This document shows positions 1-10,969 of a stretch of 64,000 bases of DNA, piece after piece (within the stretch, counting starts at the first letter, position 1; each line of letters opens with the position of its first letter). The notes below the pieces were generated by a model, which did not search any database, was not told where the DNA came from, and saw nothing but the letters and a program-made list of their open reading frames with translations. The DNA lies in contig NC_092861.1 in the NCBI RefSeq assembly GCF_032062135.1, positions 3,853,988 through 3,917,987 on the forward strand. The letters run 5' to 3'. The stretch comes from Pyxicephalus adspersus. Its lineage: Eukaryota > Chordata > Amphibia > Anura > Pyxicephalidae. Both the position numbers and the translations under genes were made by a program.

Positions 1-671
1 TTTTCTCCTGTATATTTATTTATTTATTTTGCATTGGCTCTTCTGGCACTTCTTGCTCATTTTTGACAAAAGCAAGTGAGGAGTCCTTGCTTCAAAATAA
101 CAGTAGGACTTGATGACTAAAGGCTGAAAAGTCGGAAAGCGTTAAAGCAACCCTAAATGATCACCATGTTTTACAGTTGGTATGATGTTCTTCTTTTGTC
201 CTTGGGTTTCATTTATCATGTCTACTGCCAGGGTGTCCAATTCTTTATGTCATCAGTAGACAGCATATTTTTTGAGTATGTTTTTTTGCCTACATGTTCA
301 ATTTAAAATGTTAGTCTTTGTTTAATCAAGAAGTCATTTGAAATAAACATGCCTTGTAAATTATTTTACCCGAAAGTGGAATGATTTGTCCATTTTTTTC
401 AATTCCTCCCCAAGCTCATAGTTCTCCAGAACTTTCCTTCTGAGGTCTGTAAAGAGCTACCTGTATATATTTTATTTCACAATGACAGCACACACATCAC
501 CAACAAAGAATACATTTAGGGGCCCAGGGCAAAATTGTATTTGGTGGGCCCCCATGCCCCTGTCCCAGCCATACCCATTTCCACCCCCAACACACAATGG
601 TCATCCTGTAGCCACACCTATGTTCTAAACACAATATCAGTGACTGATACCATTGTCCAAGCGGCAAAAAT
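1..671. repeat. Long direct repeat, copy 1
   Basis: This segment recurs at 1206-1876 with an offset of 1205 bp. By eye I see one substitution (ACCAAC versus ACTAAC near 500/1705), so the copies are very young, collapsed by conversion, or an assembly duplication. On the minus strand short stretches around 150-190 resemble a Tc1-like transposase (a TVKHG-like block), but the reading frame is broken, so that identity is only a suggestion. The window edge truncates this copy. Confidence 0.9.
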
Positions 672-1205
672 ACTAAACAATATTTGTGGCTATTGCACCT
701 CAGACAGTACACTCTAATGTTTATTACAGATAAGACCTGCTTTGTGTTATTTTTATTTACTGCCTAGTCAAATGCTTGTGTTCTGTTTTGACACTGGCCA
801 ATTTCTACTACACACATACCAATATAATAAGATTTTTTTATTATAATTTTGATATTTTAGGAAAAACTGGAGATATGGGGATATGTAATGCTGTGGTTGA
901 AGTGTTTTAAGGTACGTCGGTTAGACAGTCTATTATTTTTCAAGATATTGCAAGAGGTAGTTAAGAAAGCTCCATATTTTCTTTATCACTTTTGTGCCTT
1001 TTGTGTACTTTTTAAATAGGACTATTACAGCTAAATTAAAAAATATAATAATATATTATATATAATTAACTAAAAGTCCCCAGATTGGTGCAATTAATGT
1101 AGATGTAACAGTTACAAAAATCAGGAACACATTTAAAATATGTCCAACCATAGATAGCCTAAAAGCACCATGTCACCCTCAAAGTCACATAGAAAGGAGG
1201 AACCC
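672..1205. other. Spacer between direct-repeat copies
   Basis: AT-rich sequence between the two repeat copies. If the arrangement is a tandem duplication with a 1205-bp unit, this is the remainder of the unit. If the copies are terminal repeats, it is the interior of a short element. No gene is seen. Confidence 0.5.
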
Positions 1206-1876
1206 TTTTCTCCTGTATATTTATTTATTTATTTTGCATTGGCTCTTCTGGCACTTCTTGCTCATTTTTGACAAAAGCAAGTGAGGAGTCCTTGCTTCAA
1301 AATAACAGTAGGACTTGATGACTAAAGGCTGAAAAGTCGGAAAGCGTTAAAGCAACCCTAAATGATCACCATGTTTTACAGTTGGTATGATGTTCTTCTT
1401 TTGTCCTTGGGTTTCATTTATCATGTCTACTGCCAGGGTGTCCAATTCTTTATGTCATCAGTAGACAGCATATTTTTTGAGTATGTTTTTTTGCCTACAT
1501 GTTCAATTTAAAATGTTAGTCTTTGTTTAATCAAGAAGTCATTTGAAATAAACATGCCTTGTAAATTATTTTACCCGAAAGTGGAATGATTTGTCCATTT
1601 TTTTCAATTCCTCCCCAAGCTCATAGTTCTCCAGAACTTTCCTTCTGAGGTCTGTAAAGAGCTACCTGTATATATTTTATTTCACAATGACAGCACACAC
1701 ATCACTAACAAAGAATACATTTAGGGGCCCAGGGCAAAATTGTATTTGGTGGGCCCCCATGCCCCTGTCCCAGCCATACCCATTTCCACCCCCAACACAC
1801 AATGGTCATCCTGTAGCCACACCTATGTTCTAAACACAATATCAGTGACTGATACCATTGTCCAAGCGGCAAAAAT
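1206..1876. repeat. Long direct repeat, copy 2
   Basis: Near-identical to 1-671. Identity stops after the run ending at 1876 (copy 1 continues with ACTAAAC, copy 2 with GCAAGC). A short unique stretch and then the 38-bp minisatellite follow. Confidence 0.9.
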
Positions 1877-1913
1877 GCAAGCATTATGAATTTAAAACAT
1901 ATCCATAGGTAGC

Positions 1914-2805
1914 CAGAGGGTGCCTGGTGAAGGGAGCCTCTGACTTCCACCATGGGGGTGCTTGGTGAAGAGAGCCTCTGACTTTCTGTATTGGGGTACC
2001 TGTCGAAAGTAAGCCTCTGACTTCCTGTAGGGGGGTGCCTGGTGAGGGGAGCCTCTGACTTTCTCTATTGGGGTGCCTGTCGAAATGAGCCTCTGACTTC
2101 CTGTATGGAGAGTGGCTGATGAAGAGAGCCTCTGACTTTCTGTATTGGGGGTGCCTGTCAAAGTGAGCCTCTGGATTCCTATATTGGGGTGCCTGGTGAA
2201 GGGATCCTCTGACTTCCTGTATGGGGATGCCTGGTGAAGGAAGCCTTTGACCTCATGTATGGGGGGTGCCTGGTGAAGTGAGCCTCTGACTTCCTGTATG
2301 GAGCCTCTGACTTCCTGTATGGGGGTGCCTGGTGAAGGGAGCCTCTGACTTCCTCTATTAGGGTGTCTGTTGAAATGAGCCTCTGACTTCCTGTATTCGA
2401 GTGCCTGTTGAAGTGAGCCTCTGACTTCCTGTATTCGAGTGCCTGTTGAAGTGAGCCTCTGACTTTCTGTATTAGAGTGACTGCTGAAGGGAGCCTCTGA
2501 TTTTCTGTATTGGGGTGCCTGGTGAAGGGATCCTCTGATATCCTGTATGGGGGTATTTGGTGAAGGGAGCCACTGACTTCCTGTTTTGGGGTGCCTGGTG
2601 AAGGAAGCTTCTGACTTCCTGTATTGGGGTGGCTGTTGAAGTGAGCCTCTGACTTTCTGTATTGGGGATGTCTGATGAAGGGATCCCCTGACTTCCTGTA
2701 TGGGGTGACTGGTGAAGTGAGCCTCTGACTTCCTGTATGGGGGTGCTTGGTGAAGGGAGCCGCTGACCTCTTGTATGGGGGGGCCTGGTGAAAGGATCCT
2801 CTGGT
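1914..2805. repeat. Minisatellite, ~38-bp unit, about two dozen copies
   Basis: Each unit holds GAGCCTCTGACTTCCTG, then TAT-GGGG-TGCCTGGTGAAGG with small length changes between units. Units alternate between GGTGCCTGGTGAAGG and GGTGCCTGTTGAAGT types, suggesting higher-order structure. Minus-strand open frames run through it only because the unit has few stop codons. The peptide is a monotonous R-K-S-E-A / G-S-Q-R-L repeat with no recognisable protein identity, so I do not call a gene. Confidence 0.92.
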
Positions 2806-4194
2806 TTGTTCTGGCGCTTGGGCTCCTCTAGAAGCTGCTGCTGTCCCTAGCAACCTCCCAACCAGATATGTTGGAAATGTCCCAGAGGTTATACAGACAG
2901 TGGATGAAATGTTCTGTCTCCCGCATCATGGACAGAGGGGTTGTGGTGGTTGCAATCCCTTGGGGCTCAGTTCTTTATTTTTTGAGGCCCTTACATGTCC
3001 TTAAGCACGTAATTTAAAATGTATAAAACAGCCACAAATGCATAGAAATAAATATAACAGGGTGATTATTTAATGTTTCTCATGTTGCAATGGATTTAAT
3101 TCAATATTCTTAGAAGGGTCCTGAAATTTTTGTTGTCTGATATCCTGTGGTAAACTTACTTCTGGCTGGTGACAAATGATATAAAGTGACATAGGTCAGT
3201 GTGACAGATGGTGGGTTCCATACTTTAAATTGTTGATATTTGACTATAAACCAATATTTTTTTTGCCCCACTAATGCATTTCAAAAAATAATCTTGGTTT
3301 ATAGTCGGGTGAAACCTAGTGGCATTTCCTAGAACTGCATTTGTCACTGATTAGACAGAGCAGAGCTGTCAAAGACAAGCTTTTTTTACACACTTTACAA
3401 AGAAAACACACCACCTACTGGTAGCCAACAATATTGCGCAAAAGATATTTTAAACACAAATGACCAGTCAAAACTAATTCAAAGGTACAAAATACTTTAA
3501 ACTGGTAAACACTTATGCAGGCTGACTTATGCTGCAGGCTGGGCTATTTTGTTTCCTTTTAAAATAAAGGCTTTAAAAAATACCATACCAATGTATTTAT
3601 TCACATTCATGTTACTGACATTTCTGTTGATTACTATTCCTAAACTTAACAGTGATGAATGCATTATGTGCTCTAAGTTTATACTTGAGTCAGTATTTTT
3701 CCTGTTTTTTTTTAAGTAGAGGTGAATCTCAGTTATAATTTATATTTTATAATTTATATACATATTTATTTTATATTTTAGTATATACTGCATTTTTTTC
3801 AACTTTCAGGAAGCTATTCAGCTATTTGTTTCCTAATACAAAAAAGACCCCCCCAAATGGCTATAATCACTCACATAGAGGTATTTGCAAACATCAACAA
3901 AGAGCAAGTGTTTTTGACATGAATCCACTCCCAGGTACAAAGCTGTGGAAAGTAAGTGCACAGAACTGGAAAGAATGAGATTTCTGAGAATGAAGGCCAA
4001 CAAGCTTTGCTAGGCTCATAATACAAAATAAATCTTATAGCAAATAACCAAAAGATTTGATGCTGAAAAAGCAAAAATGTAACAACTTAGAATATTTAAA
4101 TAGGGGAATCCAGGTAAAAAATGTATAAATAAACCTTTTAGAATACACAATCAACACCCCACCACAGAAAAAATGTGGGATTAACTATCAAATG
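2806..4194. other. Intergenic, no gene recognised
   Basis: AT-rich DNA with short homopolymers. No open frame with family resemblance, RNA gene or clear element boundary was found on either strand. Confidence 0.5.
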
Positions 4195-4860
4195 CAGTGT
4201 TTCTCAACCTTTTTACCATGGGGAACCCTAAAAATAACTTTCAGGTCATCCAGGAACCCTGGTTATGTTTTTTCTATATTCACAGTTCAGAGTAAATAAT
4301 TGTGGAGGTAAGTAAGGAAGAGCGAGAATACCTTTGACATTCTCGTGAAAACTTCCTCAAACTTCTAATGGGTCAGCGAAATTTTAGCAGACCGATTTCG
4401 CAGATTCATCAGAAGATATAGAAAATCATTAGAGGAGGAGGGCAAGCCTTCTTTTAACCTCTAGAGCTAGGGGATCGAGCACAGGACGAATCCTATGTCT
4501 GTACTCCTCCTGCCTCCCCAGGCACCAGAGGTTAAATGAGGACTAAATGAGGCCCTCACTTAACCTCTAGTGCCCAGGGATCATGCGCAGAAGGATTCCT
4601 CCTGTCAGTGTGAGTCCCGCGGCTGTGCTCCAATGAATGCAGTCATGGGAATCATCACATGATGATTCCTACAGCTGCATTCATTCATGATGAGCACAGC
4701 TGCGGTACTTCGACAACCAAATTTACACAGGCCATTCTCGCTTACATGTTCGGTAAGCAAGAATGGCCCGATTTGCCGCAAGATTGACTTTTAAAATTTT
4801 GCTTGTTCATCCCTGGTTGTCAGTGGGAAGAATTTTTTTTTGCATGTAAATTTTTGTTTA
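4195..4860. mobile_element. Non-autonomous DNA transposon with a nested multi-palindromic MITE
   Basis: Begins with TGTTTCTCAACC-like sequence followed by a MITE of the family also seen at 13183-13557: TTAACCTCTAG-GCC blocks, inverted GAATGAATGCAGC arms, AATGGGTC-GCGAAAT and its complement, ending in TCATCCCT near 4813. No coding capacity. The hAT assignment is carried over from the copy at 13183, which has an 8-bp target duplication. Confidence 0.6.
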
Positions 4861-4865
4861 TATTG

Positions 4866-5660
4866 TGGGCCTGTAATTCTTAGGATTAACTCCCGGGTAT
4901 GATAATTATATTTATTTAATATATTATAATCATACATTATAATATAATACAATAATTATAAATAATAATTTAAAAAAATAATTAAATAATAGATCACAAC
5001 AATGTAATCCTAAAATAAAATATAAAATTAAAAATGAACTTTTATTTTTATTTCATGTTGTGTGGTGTTTTTGTACCGTAAAACCCATTTAAAAGCAGAT
5101 TACAATGTAATCTGCTTTTAAATTTCCCTCCCAGACACACCCCCCAATACATCACCACTCACATCACCCGGAAGATGACTCATCCTCCCGAGTGATGGGA
5201 GTGGGGATGTCCCGCCTGCCTCACACAGACGCTTCTGCTGCTGCTGCTCTGCATCTCCAGGGAGATTCAAAGCACAATGCAGGACTTCTGCATTGTGCTT
5301 TACATCTAAAAATTTGCTATTGCTGCTCGCATCTGCAGTGAGATGTCAAGCACAATGCAGAAGTCTTGCATTGTGCTTGGCATCTCACTGCTGATACGAG
5401 CAGCGGCGTGGCCAAGACCCGGGTAGTATTTAAAAGCAGATTACTCAGTAATCTGCTTTTAAATATTCCGCCCAGCCATGCCCCCTGACAGACCGGCCCC
5501 CGGCATCACAGCGGGACCATTGGATCGCTGCTGGAGCGTGGGGCAAAGGTAGGGGGGCTTCTAAAATTACCCCGACTGTGACTCAGGATTACCACTTTTT
5601 GCATGTAAAAGCCACCCCGAGTCACACTCGGGATTACGGCTAGGGGGGTTAAACTGACCT
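4866..5660. repeat. Palindrome-rich interspersed repeat reaching into a TAS2R 3' end
   Basis: Contains a strong inverted repeat at about 5090-5122 (AAAAGCAGATTAC / GTAATCTGCTTTT), repeated around 5433-5465. Further hairpins with AAGCACAATGCA / TGCATTGTGCTT arms lie between 5270 and 5390. It ends near 5655 at GGGGGGTTAA. A related sequence occurs at about 32035-32200. The right ~150 bp of the element is read as the C-terminal tail of the adjacent TAS2R. Confidence 0.7.
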
Positions 5661-6579
5661 GAGCTTTTCTGTTAAAAAAGCAGTGAGTTCCACAACGGAC
5701 AATCCTCAAGAACCAATTTCTTAGTTTTGTTGTTATATAGATCAGGAAGACAGAATGTGGGACTGGAAAAATGTTCACTAGAACAGAAAACCATAAAAAG
5801 TTCAATAAACTATTGTATATCTGAAATATATTAATTATAAAATAAATGACACAGGTCAGGAAAGAAACAGCTGTAAACTTCATAATCCTATGGTAGGTGT
5901 CTGTACTGCTCGTAACATTTCCACCATTGTTCATTCTTCTCATGTGGAAACCAAGAGAAATGATAAGAAGGAATGAAGCTATAAAGAAAACAAGGAGAGG
6001 GAAAATAATCCACAAACTATTAATATACATTATTATCTGTAGCTCTCTGTCATCCAAATTGTAACCATGTGCTGAATTCCTAGAAACCTTCAAAGTCTGA
6101 GAAAAATAATTCATAGCTGAGCATCCCAAACACAAAAACACAAATGCAATAATCAGGTAGGTGACCCTTTCTAATATGATGGCCTTCAGACGTAAGAAGA
6201 AGACATTATGAGAGGTGGAGATCTTGACGTAGAAGAAGATGGAGAGCAGGGATGATAACCAGACATCAGCAAAGGCTGAACTATTCTCAGTGAACTCAAT
6301 TAGGGCAAAAGCTATTGTAGGGATCCCTGGAAACCAAACGGTTGAATATAATGACAACAGGTGAGCAGTATGATAGAAGATCCTGGATATCCCAATGGAG
6401 GTGATTATTTTGTCAGCACATGTTACCGATCTTCCTTTCACCCAATCAATGACATTAACAGCTGCAATAAATGATTGTATCAGCAAACCTGATAATGCTA
6501 TTAATCCAGATAGGAAAACTGGAAACAGAATTCCTGCAGAAATATTCTTGCAATGAGCTTCCTCTGTGGAATTTCCCAT
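5506..6579 (-). CDS. TAS2R: Bitter taste receptor TAS2R, with repeat-derived C-terminal tail
   Basis: Single-exon seven-helix receptor of the type 2 taste receptor family, expected in the plasma membrane of taste cells, sensing bitter compounds through gustducin-type G proteins (family knowledge). Seen: 357 residues from the ATG at 6579; upstream codons in frame lack an ATG except MIVK at 6591. Hallmarks: ITSIGISR in TM2 (~60-67), W-L-S-S-L-L-S-I-F-F-Y-V-K-I in TM3 (~107-120) then FLRLKA, FHMRRMN after TM5 (~211-217), HRIMKF before TM6, and HSVFLIY...KLR in TM7 (~275-287). The N-terminal NST is kept, but the second-loop glycosylation site is N-S-A at 168 where paralogues have N-S/G-T. Residues ~307-357 have no counterpart in the other copies and are encoded by the palindromic repeat, making the protein ~40 residues longer than its relatives. 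Confidence 0.9.
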   Translation of the reverse strand: MGNSTEEAHCKNISAGILFPVFLSGLIALSGLLIQSFIAAVNVIDWVKGRSVTCADKIITSIGISRIFYHTAHLLSLYSTVWFPGIPTIAFALIEFTENSSAFADVWLSSLLSIFFYVKISTSHNVFFLRLKAIILERVTYLIIAFVFLCLGCSAMNYFSQTLKVSRNSAHGYNLDDRELQIIMYINSLWIIFPLLVFFIASFLLIISLGFHMRRMNNGGNVTSSTDTYHRIMKFTAVSFLTCVIYFIINIFQIYNSLLNFLWFSVLVNIFPVPHSVFLIYITTKLRNWFLRIVRCGTHCFFNRKAQVSLTPLAVIPSVTRGGFYMQKVVILSHSRGNFRSPPTFAPRSSSDPMVPL

Positions 6580-6639
6580 CTTGACAATCATGCACAAGAG
6601 ATGTCTGTGGAGAAGTGGTAAAAGTGTGCTTTACTTGTT

Positions 6640-6740
6640 GATTACTTTCTTGAGTTTATGATGCAAATGGTAATGTAAGCTTTATACAAATATGAGATGA
6701 GACACTGGATGGGTTATGAGATACCGGGACACCTGGTGGA
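6640..6740 (-). promoter_or_regulatory. Conserved upstream block of TAS2R at 5506 (octamer- and TATA-like)
   Basis: This block is shared by the five TAS2R genes and their pseudogenes. Read in gene direction it holds a TATA-like TTTGTATAAA (6681-6690) and then ATTTGCAT (6661-6668), an exact octamer, 82-89 bp before the ATG. Conservation could reflect duplication alone. A promoter role is inference. POU2F3, an octamer-type POU factor needed for sweet, umami and bitter cells in mammals, is a natural candidate to test. Confidence 0.4.
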
Positions 6741-7152
6741 AAATAAAATATTTAGTTTAATGGAAGTTTCCAGATAAGAAGTTATGATGTTCTAGTATCA
6801 TAGTACATTCTTATAGGTATACATTTGAAGTAATATCTATGTTGCTGTATAAGATCCATCATATAAAATATGCAGAAACTCCAATAGTCTAGAGACAAGT
6901 TGTCTAATCGCACAGCAATGACAAGTCAGGTTTATCTAACTCACAGCATTCATATATACAACAATAGAAGTGATTCTTATTTGTCAATTGACTTGAACAA
7001 AATTAATACAAAGTAAACTTTCAAAGCATAGGGGGGTTGTTATGAGATAGAAACCTAAGAAAGTTTTATGATCTATAAAGGGCAATCACATGCCCTTAAG
7101 TGAACAATGCTTCATGAACTTAATTAAGTTCAAATAAAGTAAAAGTTTGTTA

Positions 7153-7410
7153 GGCTGGGTACACACATGCAATAATTGTAATTGGAAAGGGTCTTTCATG
7201 ATCCTTTCTCTGGAGAGGGGAGGGGGGGAAACGACAGAGCGGTACCCTGCTGCGCTCGCTCCCCTTCACTTCCATTAGGATCTTTCGTTGTCCATAGTGC
7301 GTGAATCCGCCAGGACGGTCATTCGGATGATGGATAATGGGCGTTGTACACACGCCAGATTCTCGTCGGACATCAGCCTTGAGCCGATCATCAGACATGT
7401 GTACGTAGCC
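7153..7410. mobile_element. MITE, PIF/Harbinger-like, TTA target duplication
   Basis: A 258-bp element with inverted ends GGCTGGGTACACACATG / CATGTGTACGTAGCC, flanked on both sides by TTA (7150-7152 and 7411-7413). TTA/TWA target duplications are typical of PIF/Harbinger elements. The interior has no coding capacity. Relatives occur at 36064-36383 and 45577-46000. Confidence 0.75.
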
Positions 7411-7539
7411 TTACTTTCTTACTTGAAATGACTTATCTCATCCCTGTAAGATGTAATCAAAGGACTATTTTCCTAAAACCTAAATGGAATGTAAAATAAG
7501 TTACTTTACATTGTAAGCATACAGGAATGAAATTGTTTA

Positions 7540-7949
7540 TTGCCTTGCAAATGACCCCATGAGACGTCTGTGTACATATATATATATTATTGTTGTTATT
7601 GTTTGTGATGTATATAGAGCCAATATTTTTGTGGTGCTGTGCAATGGAAAATACATACTACAGACATGTATAACAATGTGGGAGATACAGATAAAAGCAC
7701 AAGTGAACAGCTGACATTGTAAATTGTACATAGAGGAGAATGAATATACACATCACTACTGTATAGTGTATCATACATAGAGATAGGGTAGAGATGCATA
7801 GATATACTGCATTCATTGAAACAGTATAGGAGAGGTCCCTGTCTATCTGTAGCTTACAGTCCAGGGGAAATTATATATAAATCACAAACAGATAATACAA
7901 TGAAATATATCTGGTGCCTTGAAACAAAAACATAGCTCATCATCCTTCC
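7540..7949 (-). repeat. TAS2R 3'-flank-type sequence
   Basis: The same block lies just downstream of intact TAS2R genes (for example 29230-29590 and 21830-22170). Shared pieces include ACCTTGTAAATTGTACATAGAG-like sequence, GAATATACAC-CAT-CTGTATAGT, the GTAGAGAT-GA-AGAGATG segment and TTTACAATCTAGG-type sequence. Here it precedes only a fragment of a receptor gene. Confidence 0.65.
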
Positions 7950-8016
7950 CTCAGTTACATTGGAGTCACCTCCACCTGCTCAGGAGGTCCGGGAGCTTTT
8001 TCTGTTCCTCCATCGG
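7950..8016 (-). pseudogene. TAS2R 3'-terminal relic
   Basis: On the minus strand this aligns with the last codons and stop of the TAS2R at 29594: after an AACAGAAAA block, CTCC-GGACCTCCTGAGC-GGTGGAG, matching the Gly-Pro-Pro-Glu-x-Val-Glu tail. One extra A disrupts the frame. No receptor sequence continues upstream of it (above 8016); a matching 5' flank reappears only at ~10970. Confidence 0.65.
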
Positions 8017-8439
8017 ATGAACAATTTAAAATGGTCAATACTCAAAACAAACAAAGAGCTTGGCAAATATGCATTCAATGTATTCTTCAAAGATTCCTAT
8101 ATAGAAGTGGCTCAGCATTCATAAAAATTCCAGTATAATGTGGTTAGTTTCTATCAGAAAGTTTTCCCCCAGCATGTTTTTATTCATGGTTATACATTTT
8201 GCTGGTGGTATTATTGTGCCTTTACCATTTTTCCTGGTGGCCTCTTTTTGCAGTAATATGAATTGTTTTAAGGGGATTTCGTGCTTTCAACAGTTCTGAT
8301 ACATATATATAGTGGTGGGCCAATACAATACCACTTGTGAGCTATTTTTTGTATTAAGTTTCTATTATCTGTAATTTGCATATTAATTGAACGTTACAAT
8401 ATTTTACTTCTCTCAGTATACAGCATTCTATCTCCTTCT

Positions 8440-8486
8440 TGGTGGATTAAAGAAGCAGAAATTTTCAGTGAAACGTGTCATGGAAC
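8440..8486 (+). other. Decayed hammerhead-like motif
   Basis: TTAAAGA (8447-8453) stands where the hammerhead core has CTGANGA. It is followed by an AAGCAGAAATTTTCAGT stem region, GAAA (8470-8473), CGTGT and C (8479). The GAAA-N4-T-H spacing matches the clean copies elsewhere in the window. Two core substitutions and a poor helix I make activity unlikely. Confidence 0.35.
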
Positions 8487-8489
8487 ATT

Positions 8490-10450
8490 GGAAATATATT
8501 ATGGACTCTGGGATATTTTCCTGTAGAGGAATCTTTGCAGATTACATTGATGGCATCTTTGTCAATCTATATACTTGTACTGTTTACGTACAATTTATAG
8601 TTGTGCATCTGAGGGTTAAAAAATGTTATCTCCTCTTTTAGGCATGGATTGTCTTTTTATTTGTGGATAAACACCAATACAAATGTATTTTAACTGAATT
8701 TCAGAGTTTTAGGAGAATTTTAAGACATTAACTTTATCTGGTGTATTATTAGTTTTATGTACCTACATCTACATACTGTAAAGAATCAAATGTGGTTGAG
8801 TAATTTTGCAAATATTGAGTGAAGCTGACACCACTCCATGAAAATGCTGTGTGTTGTGCTGTGAGCTTGAAAAGAATGTTGAATTTGCTAATATTTTTTT
8901 TTCTTTTTTATATTCAACATCATCCCTGGGTCTCTGTGTCTCTTTATTCCTTGCAGGTAGGTCACATCTGGTGGGAATGGCTAAAAATACACTTTACAAG
9001 ACAGCTTTCTAAAAACATCAAACTGTGCTAATGACCACGGATAATGATCAGGCTCCATGATTAAAAGAACTAAAATCTAATAACCGCCAGGGTGGGGAGG
9101 ACATGACTAGATGATGGACATTCTCCGGCCAGGAACGTAGGTGAGCCTTATCTGACTCGATGCAGATTTTCATGTGTATTGTGAGGAGTTCACCATGTGT
9201 AGTAAAAGCAGAGTATCCTATTTAACTACAGGAGAGGAGCCTGTAGAACTGTGCAATACTGAAAGGAAGACTGGAGAGCATATTTCACCATTAAATGCAT
9301 TACTGTATGATCAACAGGCATTTGCAGGGCCCGTACTAGAAAAAAACATGGGCAAGTTTGCATGACTTGCAAAAATGTACTGCAATTTTTCTTCCCGGGA
9401 TTTCCAGTGTAAATAGTATATAGTTCATAACTAGGATATAGATTTCTATACATATTTTATAGTGGTTTTTATAATATTATTAGTATAATAACAGTGTTAT
9501 ATTCTAATAAGGGCAAAATATGTGAGTACACAGTACCCCCGATTCCGGGTCAGTCATCTGTTTTGAGGTTTTCTTCAGATGGTGATCAGCAACTGCAACC
9601 TTTATATATTTTTATATTCACTGCAATAAAAGTTTCATTTATAATAAAGAAATGATTTGTGTAATGACCTCCTGTGTATGGATTAGGAAGACGTCCTTTG
9701 TATGCATACCAATGGGGTCTATAAAGCAGTGCATCTGACATTCTCTGAAACCCTCCTGGTGGAGAATCAATTATTTCCATTGGTGATTTGGTGATGAAGT
9801 TACTTTAAGAGATTTAGGTGTATATTCTGCATCAATGGTTTCTGTTGCTGCACAGAAGATCCTTGTTCATGTTTAGATAACAGTCGATCCCTCAGGAGCC
9901 CTAAACTCAGGATGGGGACTTTAAGATCAAGGTCATTCTGGCATGGAGATATTTTTTACCCCAGGAGCTATGGGAGAGCATCAGTGGTATTAGAACTGTG
10001 ACATACAGTACAACCTGGAAGTGGACTGAGTTCTATGTAAACTTTGTGCCTTCACCCTCCTTACTCCTTTATGTGATAAACTCCCTAAAAGAAATATCCG
10101 AGAACTTGTCCAAGTTTCCTTTTTATTACTTTATGTACTTCTTTTACCTAAGTCAAATCACTTTCCCACCCCACCAGGAAGGACCCCGGCACAAACTGAC
10201 CCTGTCTACAGAGGTATGCGCAACTTTAGAGTTTGAACAAAAAAATGTTCCATAACCAGGCTCTATCCTCCAAAGATGATCTGTCAGATTCTTTACAACA
10301 AAATTGGTACTTGAGGCATAAATACTGTCTTTAGATATTGATTGCTTATTATTATTGATTCAATTCATTTTTTTTTAATAATCTTAAAACTGAATAATTG
10401 TAAGATTACATTTTAGTGTTAAGGTATATTAATTTTATTGGCTGGTGGTT
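8490..10450. other. Intergenic, no gene recognised
   Basis: Several short open frames occur but none has family resemblance or supporting structure. This interval separates the TAS2R 3' relic at 7950-8016 from the TAS2R-type 5' flank at ~10970, so it replaces a former receptor body. Confidence 0.45.
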
Positions 10451-10454
10451 ATTT

Positions 10455-10965
10455 AGGGGCAGGACCACTTACATCAACAACCAGGTAATCTGCCTAACCT
10501 CTAGTGCCGGGGATCCCACACAGGATTCCCAGGGCTGCATGAATGAATGCAGCCCTGAGAATCCACTGCAATCCCTGGGCACTAGAGGTTAATAACCTCT
10601 AGTGCCCCGGGATCGCAGTGGAACTGCAGATGAACTCTGAATGGAGTTTCTCCATTTGAGAGTTCATCTGCAGTTCAGTTCCCATTTGGAAGTTGTTTGG
10701 AGGCCCACCGTCAGCAGGCTGTACTGAGAGTTGGGAGTTCATCTGCAGTTCCACTGTGATCCAGGGGCACTAGAGGTTACTTAACCTCTATGGCCGGGGA
10801 TCGCAAACAGGATCATTCCCAAGGCTGCAAGAATGAATGCAGCCCTGAGAATCCTCCTTTAATGATTTCCTCGATCTTCTGATGGTTTCTCAAAATCGGT
10901 TAGCCAAAATTTTGCAGACCCATTGGAAGTTTAAAGAAATTTTTCCCTCCCTTTTCCTTCCCTTT
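10455..10965. mobile_element. Multi-palindromic MITE copy
   Basis: Same family as 13183-13557. It contains TAACCTCTAGTGCC-GGGATC blocks in both orientations, inverted GCATGAATGAATGCAGCCCTG arms and the GATGGTTTCTCAAAATCGGTTAG / GACCCATTGGAAGTTT end region. No open frame. Confidence 0.65.
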
Positions 10966-10969
10966 GAGT

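Noticed and set aside
1914..2805. CRISPR-like array
   Set aside because: There are no unique spacers between repeats; units are contiguous and variable, and the genome is vertebrate.
2179..2853. Long minus-strand open frame with repeated R-K-S-E-A / G-S-Q-R-L motifs
   Set aside because: It is a translation of the 38-bp minisatellite, with no start context, homologue or complex sequence.
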